NCBI GenBank assembly: GCA_946405575.1
Contig: CAMJHP010000019.1
Span: forward strand, 1-46,929
Direction of reading: 5' to 3'
DNA length: 46,929 bases
Origin: an uncultured Bacteroidales bacterium
Lineage (GTDB): Bacteria; Bacteroidota; Bacteroidia; Bacteroidales; F082
The first letter of the stretch is position 1; every line of letters begins with the position of its first letter. The notes beneath the pieces are model-generated. The model saw nothing but the letters and a program-made list of their open reading frames with translations, searched no databases and was not told the DNA's origin. This document shows positions 15,656-23,611 of the stretch, piece after piece. The position numbers were made by a program, and so were the translations under genes.

Positions 15656-16104
15656 GTTTCCCTTTTACGGAAAGACTTGAAAGCCAAACTTTTGTTTTTT
15701 CCGTTTCTGATTTCTTCAACATATACGTATTGGTAGCCTATCTTTTTCATATACAATATCACGTTTTTTTCGCGTGAAGCCGTTTTTGAAGGAGAAAAAC
15801 TCACCTTGTCCCTGTTTCTGATAATGAAAGGTATCAACATGTAGTCCTCTAACGACAAAGGTGTACGGTCGCCGCTTTTATTCCCATGTCGGTTTTGAGA
15901 ATATTGTATTCCGGATGTTTCAATTACATGTTTATATCCTTTCAAGTTAATGTTGTGCTGAGCGGCAAGTTCCATCAATTCATCATCAATAGTATCATCA
16001 ATAATACAAAACTTGTAGTCGCATTTGGTTCCGATTAGTTCTACTAATTCTGAAAATGGAATCTTTGAAGGATGCTCTTTGTCGAACGGGTTCTTTTTAG
16101 CCAT
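15628..16104 (-). CDS. BECR-fold (PBECR-type) nuclease-like protein
   Basis: 158 residues from the ATG at 16104. The C-terminal half has the layout of phage-type Barnase-EndoU-ColicinE5-RelE domains: a central NRHGN, then LSLEDYMLIPFIIRNRDKVSF, NVILYMKKIGYQYVYVEEIRNGKNKSLAFKSF. Such domains are usually part of phage or mobile-element polyvalent proteins. Here the domain is nearly alone after a short N-terminal segment with an acidic IIDDTIDDELMEL stretch. No antitoxin gene lies beside it. An RNase-type toxin role is inferred from fold resemblance only. Confidence 0.65.
   Translation of the reverse strand: MAKKNPFDKEHPSKIPFSELVELIGTKCDYKFCIIDDTIDDELMELAAQHNINLKGYKHVIETSGIQYSQNRHGNKSGDRTPLSLEDYMLIPFIIRNRDKVSFSPSKTASREKNVILYMKKIGYQYVYVEEIRNGKNKSLAFKSFRKRETESPSDERG
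15630..15653 (+). terminator. Terminator hairpin of the small RNA
   Basis: AGCCCCTC and GAGGGGCT form an 8-bp GC-rich stem with a 6-nt loop, followed by a modest T-rich tail (TTTCCGTTTCCCTTTT). It overlaps the stop codon region of the leftward nuclease gene. Confidence 0.65.
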
Positions 16105-16170
16105 AATGAGTAAATTTAAATTATGCCGCAAAGATGCAAACCTTGTCAAGACCTACCCGTTGAATAAACG

Positions 16171-16210
16171 TTTGTAGTCGACAGCAGTCGTTTGTTGTCG
16201 TTTGTTGTCG
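16171..16210. repeat. Decameric tandem repeat upstream of the BECR gene
   Basis: Four 10-bp units (TTTGTAGTCG, ACAGCAGTCG, TTTGTTGTCG, TTTGTTGTCG), each ending GTCG, lie about 65 bp upstream of the nuclease start. Ten-base phasing puts GTCG on the same face of the helix. CGACAGCAGTCG in the unit boundary is also a small inverted repeat. It may be a protein-binding array or simply a slippage repeat. Confidence 0.6.
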
Positions 16211-16287
16211 GATATATTATTGGAAACGAGGTTTTTAAAAACAATTATATCATCTAAATACTCCTATCCATTATTCGTATAAACAAA

Positions 16288-16887
16288 CTATTTCAACGCT
16301 TGCATCAACTCCCGCTCAAAAATGCTGCGCTCGACGATGCGGTAATGCGGGTGATAGGCCTCGTTATAGCGGTGGCTGTGGTGCACAGCTTGGTTGTTTC
16401 GGGCAGCTTCGGTCAGCATGGGAAGGTCGGTCTCAAAACCTTCGATTTCCATCTTGTTGGCTTGAATGATGCTGACTATGGCTTCCCATTTCTCCATCCA
16501 ACTGACGGTCGGCTCCTGCCACAAATTGGCACTTCTGACGAAGGCATCCAAGAGTTGTTCGGCGGTAATCAGGCTGTCGGCGACGGCGGAGAGATAGACG
16601 CGAATGTAATCGCCTTGACTGCCGGTAGGCTCAAAATAAGGCGATTGGGTTTTGCCCATTTCCGATAGTTCGCGCATCAGATAGCGTCTCGCTGAGGCTG
16701 TGTCGCTGATGATATGGCCCGGACCGAAATGCTCTTGGTAGAAACTCTTGTAGATGTCCTGCAAAGTGGATTCGGGATAAGTCGCCAACTGCCTCTCGAT
16801 GGCCGAGCGCACCGCTATCGTGTCGATGGATTGCCCGAAGAGGCTGAACGAACAGGCCAAGGCTAATATCAGTAAAAGCTTTCTCAT
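16288..16887 (-). CDS. Secreted protein of unknown function
   Basis: 199 residues with a signal peptide (MRKLLLILALACSFSLFGQ, cut near residue 19). The mature part is helical with repeated aromatic and His residues (IYKSFYQEHFGPGHII, YFEPTGSQGDYIRVYLSA, HHSHRYNEAYHPHYRIVER). I do not recognise the family with certainty. It overlaps the upstream FMN reductase gene by 4 bp (ATGA), so the ATG at 16887 is favoured and the genes form an operon. Confidence 0.75.
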   Translation of the reverse strand: MRKLLLILALACSFSLFGQSIDTIAVRSAIERQLATYPESTLQDIYKSFYQEHFGPGHIISDTASARRYLMRELSEMGKTQSPYFEPTGSQGDYIRVYLSAVADSLITAEQLLDAFVRSANLWQEPTVSWMEKWEAIVSIIQANKMEIEGFETDLPMLTEAARNNQAVHHSHRYNEAYHPHYRIVERSIFERELMQALK

Positions 16888-17534
16888 TGCGCCTTTATGA
16901 TTGTTTCCGCCATCCGTTTCCCAGCATAGAAGGCCTTTTGTAGGTCTTCTTCCCAATGCTCCTCACGATACTTGCGTTTGGCTTCCTCAGAGAATCCTCC
17001 CAACTCGAAATTGGCGTAGTTCTTCACTTGGTAGGTGTTGTTGGCAAACAGTTTTTCCGGTTGTCCGAGGGCTTTGGCGATGCAATGCTCCATGGTACCG
17101 TAGCCATTGCAGTTGCTGCCGCCCACACCACCGTTTTGCGTTTCCACCAGCACCACGGGCATCCGCTTCGGGGCGGTGATGCTGTAGTCGTTGTAGGAGA
17201 GCCAGGGGAAAGCCAAACGCTCCAAAAAAGCCCGCATCTGGCCGGTAATCTCGCCGAAATAGTTGGGCGAACCTAATACCAAGCCGTCAGCTTGCGCAAT
17301 CTCCTCTAAGACAGGAGTCAAGGCATCCTTGTATTTGCACACTTGCGAGGCTTTGCCCTTGATTTTGCAGGCCATGCACGACATGCAGCCTTTGTAGTCG
17401 AGGGTATAGAGGCGAATGGTCTTCACCTCGATTTCGTTGCTGACGGAACTGGCTCCTTCAGCAAATTTCTTGAGCATGGAGGCCGTGTTGAATGTTGCTC
17501 GCGGGCCTCCGTCGATGATGATGATTTTTTTCAT
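16884..17534 (-). CDS. NADPH-dependent FMN reductase/flavodoxin-fold protein
   Basis: 216 residues of the NAD(P)H-FMN reductase type. IIIIDGGPRATFNTASML binds the FMN phosphate; GCMSCMACK is a cysteine-rich segment as in iron-sulfur flavoproteins or azoreductase-like members; and LVLGSPNYFGEITGQMRAFLER and ETQNGGVGGSNCNGYG are flavin loops. It is the first gene of a two-gene unit with the secreted protein. Its 5' leader is intergenic repeat copy B, which supplies TAATTTTG only a few bases upstream. Confidence 0.9.
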   Translation of the reverse strand: MKKIIIIDGGPRATFNTASMLKKFAEGASSVSNEIEVKTIRLYTLDYKGCMSCMACKIKGKASQVCKYKDALTPVLEEIAQADGLVLGSPNYFGEITGQMRAFLERLAFPWLSYNDYSITAPKRMPVVLVETQNGGVGGSNCNGYGTMEHCIAKALGQPEKLFANNTYQVKNYANFELGGFSEEAKRKYREEHWEEDLQKAFYAGKRMAETIIKAQ

Positions 17535-17544
17535 TTAAGTAACT

Positions 17545-17668
17545 GTTCAAAATTAAACTGCATTATTCTTTGACTTCGGGACTTCGGGACACGGGACTTC
17601 GAGTATTTGTTCGACTCGCAGTCCCGCAGTCTCGGAGTCTCGCAGTCTATTATGTAAACTAAATTTGC
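17545..17668. repeat. Intergenic palindromic repeat, copy B
   Basis: It shares with copy A (1437-1608) the left edge GTTCAAAATTAAAC (17545-17558), the GACTTCGGGAC arm, the array of AGTCCCGC/AGTCTCGG/AGTCTCGC 8-bp units and the right edge AAACTAAATTTGC (17656-17668). The two arms are mutually complementary. Like copy A, it lies immediately upstream of a leftward oxidoreductase gene. Confidence 0.7.
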
Positions 17669-17744
17669 TCATCTACTTATGATGTGGTATTTGTGAAAAT
17701 GCAAAAATAGGGAATTTCGTCGAAACGCAAAAAAGTATATTATT

Positions 17745-17787
17745 CCGTAAAAAACTTACGGCAATTAAGAAATTTTGTCTATATTTG
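17745..17787 (+). promoter_or_regulatory. Promoter and operator of the AAA/TOPRIM operon
   Basis: TATATTTG (17780-17787) is a -7 box 25 nt before the ATPase ATG. CCGTAA-N5-TTACGG (17745-17761) is a perfect inverted repeat covering the place where a -33 element is expected, and no good TTTG is present. This suggests repression or activation by a dimeric protein. The regulator is not obvious in the operon. Confidence 0.55.
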
Positions 17788-17812
17788 CACCGTATTTCAA
17801 ACAAAAAGTGTC

Positions 17813-18916
17813 ATGTTAGTCAAATTTGCCGTAAAAAACTTTCGAGGATTTGCTGAAAGGATAGAATGGGACTTGTCGCATCCAAGCAATTATGAGTTCA
17901 ACAAAAACGCCGTAAAAGATGGCATTATCAAGAATGGTATTGTCTATGGCCCCAATGGTTCAGGGAAGTCAAACTTTGCTTTGGCTGTCTTTGACATTGA
18001 GAATCATCTTTCCTCGAAATGGAAAAAAACCGATTATTATTCCAACTTCGTCTATGCGGGCAATCCCAAAGCTCCGGTGGAATTTGAGTACGTCTTCAAG
18101 TTTGGCGATGACCTTTTAGAATACCATTATTCAAAGAACTCGGCCGGACTGCTTGTTGCGGAATCGTTAGTGGTAAATCACAAATTGGTGTTCAAGAAAG
18201 ATGCCGCTTTTTTCGAAATGGATGACGAACAATTCAAGATTGACAGCACGGTCAAAGAAAACTTTAAGCAGAATGTGAATAGCGTTTCTGTCATCAACTT
18301 CATCACGGCTTCCTATCCCTTGCCGCAAGAGCATTATATTGTCAAGTTGATGCTGTTTGTCAATTCCATGCTGTGGTTCAAGAACTTGGACAGCCGTGAG
18401 TTTATTGGCCTTGAAACTGCCAGCTTTGGTTTGGAGGAGTTTATCATCCAAAACAACTGCGTCGATGACTTCTCCCAATTCCTGGCCAAGGTGAGCGAAC
18501 AGGAATTCAAGTTTGCCGCTCCCAAAGAAGGCGACAAGATTTTGTTTTGCGAAATAGGAGGCAACGCAACACCTTTCTTGTCCATTGCTTCAACAGGGAC
18601 AAAAGCCTTGGAATTGCTCTATGTGTGGATCAAGCGGATGTCGGTTGCTTCGTTTGTCTTTATTGATGAATTTGACGCTTTCTATCATTTCAAGTTGTCG
18701 TTTGAAGTATGCAAGCTGCTGTTCAACATGGATTGCCAAGTCTTCACTTCATCGCACAACACTTATTTAATGACGAATGACCTTTTGCGTCCCGATTGCA
18801 ACTTCATTTTGCAAAACAACAAAATCAAGCCGCTTCAGGCTTGCACCGAGAAAGAGTTGAGGTTTGGACATAACATTGAGAAAATCTATAGAGCCAATGC
18901 GTTCCATGTCGAGTAG
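17813..18916 (+). CDS. AAA15/21-family SMC-like ATPase of a two-gene defence module
   Basis: 367 residues. The N-terminus FAVKNFRGFAERIEWDLS and Walker A GPNGSGKS (46-53) are typical of OLD/RloA-like ABC ATPases. The ABC-type signature region is SIASTGTKAL (257-266), Walker B is FVFIDEFDAF (281-290, D285 E286), and SSHNTYLM is the switch His. There is no nuclease domain on this chain. The next gene overlaps and encodes a TOPRIM-like protein, so the pair resembles RloAB or PARIS (AriA/AriB) ATPase-effector systems. Confidence 0.88.
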   Translation: MLVKFAVKNFRGFAERIEWDLSHPSNYEFNKNAVKDGIIKNGIVYGPNGSGKSNFALAVFDIENHLSSKWKKTDYYSNFVYAGNPKAPVEFEYVFKFGDDLLEYHYSKNSAGLLVAESLVVNHKLVFKKDAAFFEMDDEQFKIDSTVKENFKQNVNSVSVINFITASYPLPQEHYIVKLMLFVNSMLWFKNLDSREFIGLETASFGLEEFIIQNNCVDDFSQFLAKVSEQEFKFAAPKEGDKILFCEIGGNATPFLSIASTGTKALELLYVWIKRMSVASFVFIDEFDAFYHFKLSFEVCKLLFNMDCQVFTSSHNTYLMTNDLLRPDCNFILQNNKIKPLQACTEKELRFGHNIEKIYRANAFHVE

Positions 18917-19697
18917 CGAGTTACATCTTTTTGTGTTTGAGGGTGTTCGGGCTGAATCCAAATATGTGGACAAGCTGGAGCAGAATTTCCTTGGCAAAAG
19001 GATTTCGGTGAAATGTGTCTATGATGCAGAGATTTACCAGTTGTACAAGCAATTGAAAGCCGAGGAATTTGCTTTCGATATGGTGAATCTTCTCAAAGAA
19101 CGCAGCAAGGAAAACGCAGAACTCTTGCGCGATTACACCCGCGATAGTTTTGCATACATCTACTTGTTCTTTGACTATGATGCACACTCAACCTTGGCCG
19201 ACGATGACAAACTCATGGAGATGCTTATATTCTTCAACAACGAAACTGAAAACGGACTGCTCTATGTCAGTTATCCTATGTTGGAGGCCATTCGCCATTA
19301 CAAGGACATGGAAAGTTTCAAGAACCTTACCGTCAAATGCAAACGCTCCAATTGTCCGTACAAAGACGACTGCAAGGATGTGGAAGCCTGCATGAACGAA
19401 CCGCATTACAAGACCGTTTCGGCAGCGGAATGTCTTCCACAACTGACCAACCTCAACAAATACACCAAGGAAGTCTGGCAAGAACTCATTCGTGCGCATC
19501 TATCCAAAATGAATTATCTGGTAAATGAAGTTTTTGACCTGCCTACCAAGTTGGAGACACAAAACACCATTTTCGCGAAACAATTGGAAAAACACATCAA
19601 CCACAAATGTCCCGAAGTGGCCGTATTAAGCGCGTTTCCTGTTTATGTGTTGGATTATTATGGGGTTGAGGGGGTGAAGAGAAAGTTGGAGGAATAA
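18897..19697 (+). CDS. RloB/AriB-like TOPRIM protein
   Basis: 266 residues if started at ATG 18897 (18906 is equally possible; both overlap the ATPase end). The N-terminal FVFEGVRAESKY (E15) and the following FFDYDAHS (DxD) fit the TOPRIM glutamate and DxD metal motifs found in RloB/DUF4435 proteins. Between them and the C-terminus is a cysteine cluster, C-x4-C-x5-C-x5-C (CKRSNCPYKDDC...C), that could bind zinc or an Fe-S cluster. It is presumably the nuclease or effector controlled by the ATPase. The exact family is uncertain. Confidence 0.75.
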   Translation: MRSMSSSELHLFVFEGVRAESKYVDKLEQNFLGKRISVKCVYDAEIYQLYKQLKAEEFAFDMVNLLKERSKENAELLRDYTRDSFAYIYLFFDYDAHSTLADDDKLMEMLIFFNNETENGLLYVSYPMLEAIRHYKDMESFKNLTVKCKRSNCPYKDDCKDVEACMNEPHYKTVSAAECLPQLTNLNKYTKEVWQELIRAHLSKMNYLVNEVFDLPTKLETQNTIFAKQLEKHINHKCPEVAVLSAFPVYVLDYYGVEGVKRKLEE

Positions 19698-19728
19698 AAA
19701 AGTAAGGACACACCTATCAGACAGTCAA

Positions 19729-20547
19729 TTATTTCATAGTGAAATTATCAAGATAGTTGATTCCCAGGTCGTTGGCAATTTGCTTGTTAGCTTTTGACAT
19801 TGGACCTGCGATTACCAGCAATACTTCATTATCATAATTATCATTATCTAATACTCGTGAAGCATCCATTATCGATTGATATTTAATGCATTGAAAAATA
19901 CCTCTTAACACATCTCCTTCTGGTGAAACAGAAGGTTTTACTTCGACAGCAACATGCGTTTTGTTTTGGCATTCAAAATATATGTCAAGTCTGTCACCCG
20001 ATATTAGGTCATACTCCATTTGAGCTTTCTTGATATTCTTTAAACCTATGCTTTCTGGATGATTTGCAATATACTCTTTAATGGACTTATGTTCTTTTCC
20101 CTCTCCTCCATAACCATGAATTTCAGTTTTTATTTTCAAAACAGTTTGACTATCAAGTACACGGGCTGGTTCAAGACCTAAAGCTTTTAACACCCATGTC
20201 CAATCGTATTGATGAGCATCAAAGTTTAACTTGCGAACTTCTCCTTTTTTTGATTCAGGAGAGAGATCGCTGTAGTTCTTAATAACATAATCAAAACCAT
20301 CACTTGGCAACCCTGTTCCCTTGTTTTGAACTAGTCCATTTAATGTAGGTATATCATTTCTTCCAGACTTTTCTTTTAATTCATCAAGTAGATCTTGTAT
20401 TATTCCCATCACACCTCCAATTTGATTGGTCCTATGACCAACAGCGGTTGATAAATGTGAATAATAATGTGTTTTGTCCCATGAACTTTGTGCCCATCTA
20501 ATAAGCACAGGAATCATTCGCATTGCCCATTCTTTATTTGTTGCCAT
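19729..20547 (-). CDS. PD-(D/E)XK nuclease-like protein
   Basis: 272 residues. The core LDIYFECQNKTHVAVEVKPS gives D188 and E202-x-K204, followed by GIFQCIKYQSIM with the Q-x3-Y motif common in restriction-type PD-(D/E)XK folds. The N-terminal 150 residues are unassigned and include HRTNQIGGVMG. It is convergent with the TOPRIM gene (31-bp gap) and otherwise isolated, without a methylase partner. It might be an orphan defence nuclease or, less likely, part of the ATPase/TOPRIM module. Confidence 0.7.
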   Translation of the reverse strand: MATNKEWAMRMIPVLIRWAQSSWDKTHYYSHLSTAVGHRTNQIGGVMGIIQDLLDELKEKSGRNDIPTLNGLVQNKGTGLPSDGFDYVIKNYSDLSPESKKGEVRKLNFDAHQYDWTWVLKALGLEPARVLDSQTVLKIKTEIHGYGGEGKEHKSIKEYIANHPESIGLKNIKKAQMEYDLISGDRLDIYFECQNKTHVAVEVKPSVSPEGDVLRGIFQCIKYQSIMDASRVLDNDNYDNEVLLVIAGPMSKANKQIANDLGINYLDNFTMK

Positions 20548-20568
20548 AATTCATAGTATTATATCATT

Positions 20569-21132
20569 TCAAACATCGTCCTCAATCACTTTAATAACCT
20601 TCGCCGGCACACCGCCCACTAAAGTGTTATCAGGAACGTCTTTGTTAATCACGGCTCCAGCCGCTACCACCACATTGTTGCCAATGGTTACACCGGGAAG
20701 GATGGTGACGTTGCCGCCAATCCACACGTCGTTGCCGATGCGCACGGGCTTGGCCAAGGCGTGATACTCCCTGCGACCTTTGGGCGAAAGCGGATGCCCG
20801 ACGGTGGTAATCAGCGTGTTCGGGCCAATCATCACATAGTTGCCGATATAGACCTCGCGGATGTCGAGGATGGTGAGGTTGTGGTTGCCGGTGAAGTCGT
20901 CGCCGATGAAGATGTTCTTGCCACGGTCGCAGTTGAAGGTCTTGGCAATCCACACGCGCTCGCCCACAGCGCCCAGCATCTGCTGCAGGTGACGGTACTG
21001 CGCCATGTAGTCGCGCCCGTCGATGGCGTTGAAGATCTCGCATTGTCGGATGGCCTCGGTCTTGAGGGCAATCAGCTCCTCATCGGCATACGAATACTCT
21101 ATTCCAGCGTTGCATTTTTCTAGATTCGTCAT
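20569..21132 (-). CDS. Hexapeptide-repeat sugar O-acetyltransferase
   Basis: 187 residues of the maltose/galactoside acetyltransferase type: an N-terminal helical mac domain (YADEELIALKTEAIRQCEIFNAI), then hexapeptide repeats ending GNNVVVAAGAVINKDVPDNTLVGGVPAKVIKVI. The catalytic His is in TVGHPLSPKGR. It is complete, whereas the relative at 3264-3800 has a shorter N-terminus. It lies 4 bp after a small unknown gene and near DUF362 paralogue 3, echoing the acetyltransferase/DUF362 neighbourhood at 1.6-3.8 kb. Confidence 0.92.
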   Translation of the reverse strand: MTNLEKCNAGIEYSYADEELIALKTEAIRQCEIFNAIDGRDYMAQYRHLQQMLGAVGERVWIAKTFNCDRGKNIFIGDDFTGNHNLTILDIREVYIGNYVMIGPNTLITTVGHPLSPKGRREYHALAKPVRIGNDVWIGGNVTILPGVTIGNNVVVAAGAVINKDVPDNTLVGGVPAKVIKVIEDDV

Positions 21133-21136
21133 AGTG

Positions 21137-21451
21137 TTATTTTTGAGTCAGCGATTTGTAAGCTTCATACCAGTCACTTTCAGTATAGCTGTCGTCATAT
21201 ACCGAGTTAACGGGGCCCAGCGTGCCATACATGGTGTCTTCGAAACGAAAAAGCAGCTTCCCAGTTCGGATCAGACATTCGTTGTCGTAGTCATCGGCGA
21301 ACGACCCCAATCGATTGAAGACTTCTCCAGTGATTTCATAGAGTTCACGCGTTTGTCCTTCTCGGCTGGTGCAAACGATACGGCCCAAGTATTTGTTGTG
21401 TTTTTGGTCAAAACAGGCTTTCCAGCAGTTCCCTTCTTTTAGTTTTTTCAT
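21137..21451 (-). CDS. Small protein of unknown function
   Basis: 104 residues from ATG 21451; an earlier in-frame start adds only three residues. Segments GRIVCTSREGQTRELYEITGEVF and DTMYGTLGPVNSVYDDSYTESDWYEAYKSL suggest a small alpha/beta protein. No family is recognised. It sits between DUF362 paralogue 3 and the acetyltransferase with tight spacing, so it is probably in their operon. Confidence 0.7.
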   Translation of the reverse strand: MKKLKEGNCWKACFDQKHNKYLGRIVCTSREGQTRELYEITGEVFNRLGSFADDYDNECLIRTGKLLFRFEDTMYGTLGPVNSVYDDSYTESDWYEAYKSLTQK

Positions 21452-21490
21452 GCTGTGCAAATTCAGTGGGTTTCATGTGTGACTGTTTAC

Positions 21491-22474
21491 TTAATCTATA
21501 TTGACAATGGTATATTTCCGCGTTCCAAGTCCAATCTGTTCGGCGTATTCCACGATATGGGTGCCGTGTTTTTTGTTGATGCGATCTTGCAGCGGCTTGG
21601 CGTCGTCGCCTTGGCTGCTGACATAGTTGAACACGAGGTCGAGGCAGGCTTGGTCAAGGGCCACGGGGTCGGTGGAGGCCAAAATGCCGATGTCCTTGAT
21701 GCGCGGTGCGGCAGGATGTCCGTCGCAATCGCAGTCCACCGACATGTTGTTCATCACATTGATGTACACGATATCCTTGCCTTCCTGCTTGAAATAGTCG
21801 TGTACGGCCTGTGCCGCGGCTGCCATCGACTCAAGGAAAGCATCTTGGTTGGCAATCGTCCAATGCGTCTGGCTTTTGCCTGCGGAATGGATGTAGAGTT
21901 TCCCGGCACTCGATGCCACGCCAATCGACTGGTTCTTCAGCACGCCGCCAAAGCCGCCCATGGCGTGACCTTTGAAATGGGCTAAATTAATCATGAAGTC
22001 GTAGTTCTGCAAGTGTGAGCCGACGATGTCGTATTGCAAGTGTTTGGTGTCCTTGACGGGTAGCTGCATTTCGCCCTCCTCGTCCATGATGTCGACGGTG
22101 GCAATGTCGTTGTAGCCGCGTTCAGCGATAGCCTTACGGTGCTTTTCGGTGTTGCCACGGTTGCCGCCGTAAGCCGTGTTGCACTCCACAAGGGTACCAT
22201 TCACTTTTTGCACTAGGTTTTTAATCAGCTCGGGACGCAGGTGGTTGCTCTTCGATGATTCGCCAGTGGAGATTTTCACTGCCACGCGACCTTGAGCCTC
22301 CACGCCCAAGGCTTCATAGATGCGCACCAAACCTTCAGGGCTGATGTCGGTGGTCATATAAACCGTTGCGGCTTCACCTTCAGTCGTGGGTGGTGCAGGT
22401 TGATGTGTTTGTGCTTGGCACGAAGCCATTCCTAAAGTGCAAATCAGTGCCATAATGATAGTTGTTTTAGTCAT
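21491..22474 (-). CDS. DUF362 domain lipoprotein, paralogue 3
   Basis: 327 residues with a lipoprotein signal (MTKTTIIMALICTLGMASC, C19). It keeps the landmarks of the other two copies: KISTGES, VECNTAYGG, HFKGHAMGGFGG, NMSVDCDCDG, ASTDPVALDQACLD, TRKYTIVNID. It starts 2 bp after the DUF1905 gene, so both are probably cotranscribed. It is more like paralogue 1 in the NTAYGGN-to-DIMD stretch, lacking the insertion of paralogue 2. Confidence 0.88.
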   Translation of the reverse strand: MTKTTIIMALICTLGMASCQAQTHQPAPPTTEGEAATVYMTTDISPEGLVRIYEALGVEAQGRVAVKISTGESSKSNHLRPELIKNLVQKVNGTLVECNTAYGGNRGNTEKHRKAIAERGYNDIATVDIMDEEGEMQLPVKDTKHLQYDIVGSHLQNYDFMINLAHFKGHAMGGFGGVLKNQSIGVASSAGKLYIHSAGKSQTHWTIANQDAFLESMAAAAQAVHDYFKQEGKDIVYINVMNNMSVDCDCDGHPAAPRIKDIGILASTDPVALDQACLDLVFNYVSSQGDDAKPLQDRINKKHGTHIVEYAEQIGLGTRKYTIVNID

Positions 22475-22475
22475 T

Positions 22476-22790
22476 TTATTGTTGTTTTAATTGACGTTCG
22501 CAAAAAGTCACATGTACCGTGTCGCCAAAACTCTTGCCAATCTGTTTGCGGATGTCCTTCCGCAAGCCTATGATGAAGCAAGGCGTCCCCATCTTGACGA
22601 TCTGCCCGTCGTAAGTCACGCCATCAAAGGTGGCATGAACCGCCAAGCGTCCTTTCCCGAAGAGCGCCTTGATGTCGAAAGGCACCTCCACGTATGCGGC
22701 ATCCATATCCTCGTTTTGCAGGATGATGGCATCAAATTCATACAGCGCATCATTGGCGACATTGGGATTTTCTGTGGATTTGTTGTTCAT
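22476..22790 (-). CDS. DUF1905 domain protein
   Basis: 104 residues with the DUF1905 pattern: [43 protein letters not shown], then [22 protein letters not shown]. The family is small, beta-rich and of unknown function, often fused to or near YdeI/OmdA-type proteins. Here it precedes the third DUF362 gene by one base. Confidence 0.88.
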   Translation of the reverse strand: MNNKSTENPNVANDALYEFDAIILQNEDMDAAYVEVPFDIKALFGKGRLAVHATFDGVTYDGQIVKMGTPCFIIGLRKDIRKQIGKSFGDTVHVTFCERQLKQQ

Positions 22791-22825
22791 GGGTTTATGA
22801 GATTTCGTCTTTTATGATTCCTTTT

Positions 22826-23611
22826 TTATAGCATACTGTCAATAAACTGCCGGAAATGCAGTATCTGCGCACTGCGCGAAGGGTTGAAAAGCAAATGTTC
22901 GAAGTCTTTCTGCTTCTGCACGAGGTCCACAGTGTCAAGTTTGTCGTTTATGGCTTTTCTCAATGCTTCTGGGTCGCCAATTCCGCAACGTTGACGGAGG
23001 AAATCGTAGTCGGGTTGGACTTGTTGCCAGAGGAAAATGGTGTCGTAGAAGTCGCGGCCTTTGGCACGAGCCAGCAGTGCAGCAAGTTTCATTGAGAGCA
23101 TGGTGCTTTTGGAAGGGACGGTCACGGGAAAGAAGAAACCGTTCCGACTGACCATCGCGGTCTGCGGGGTATAATTCACGCCTTGGTCTTGGGCTTCAAT
23201 CTTCATCAAAAACCTTTCCTCCCGATGACCGGTAAGATTCATGTCGAATAGTAGTTCTGGGAAGTAGATATTGCGGCGGTAGGCCGTCAGTCGGGGATTC
23301 TCTTTGTCCCGCAATTCTACTTGCAAACCATTGAGTCTTAGGTATTCAACAAGCGCATCAGTCATTGAAATAAACTCCTCCGCACTCAGTTGCTTGCAAT
23401 CGAAATCCAAATCTTCGGAGAAGCGGTCCAACCCAAGGATAAGGCGCAGGTTGGTACCACCGATAAACACTATTTTCGTCGCGTAGGGTGATTGCGACAG
23501 GTGTTCCAAAGCCAGCAACTCGATGTATTCCTTCAGGATATGCTTGTGGAATGACGCATTCGCTGCAATTTGTGGTGGATAATAAACCAATATGGACTGC
23601 AAGTCAATCAT
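22826..23611 (-). CDS. AbiEii-type nucleotidyltransferase toxin
   Basis: 261 residues. FIGGTNLRLILGLDRFSEDLDFD (about 49-71) contains the nucleotidyltransferase GG and D-x-D motif (D67, D69) of AbiEii/MenT toxins, and LAALLARAKGRDFYDTIFL is the conserved downstream helix. Type IV AbiE systems transfer nucleotides to tRNA to stop growth during phage infection. The gene overlaps the antitoxin gene by 4 bp. Confidence 0.9.
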   Translation of the reverse strand: MIDLQSILVYYPPQIAANASFHKHILKEYIELLALEHLSQSPYATKIVFIGGTNLRLILGLDRFSEDLDFDCKQLSAEEFISMTDALVEYLRLNGLQVELRDKENPRLTAYRRNIYFPELLFDMNLTGHREERFLMKIEAQDQGVNYTPQTAMVSRNGFFFPVTVPSKSTMLSMKLAALLARAKGRDFYDTIFLWQQVQPDYDFLRQRCGIGDPEALRKAINDKLDTVDLVQKQKDFEHLLFNPSRSAQILHFRQFIDSML

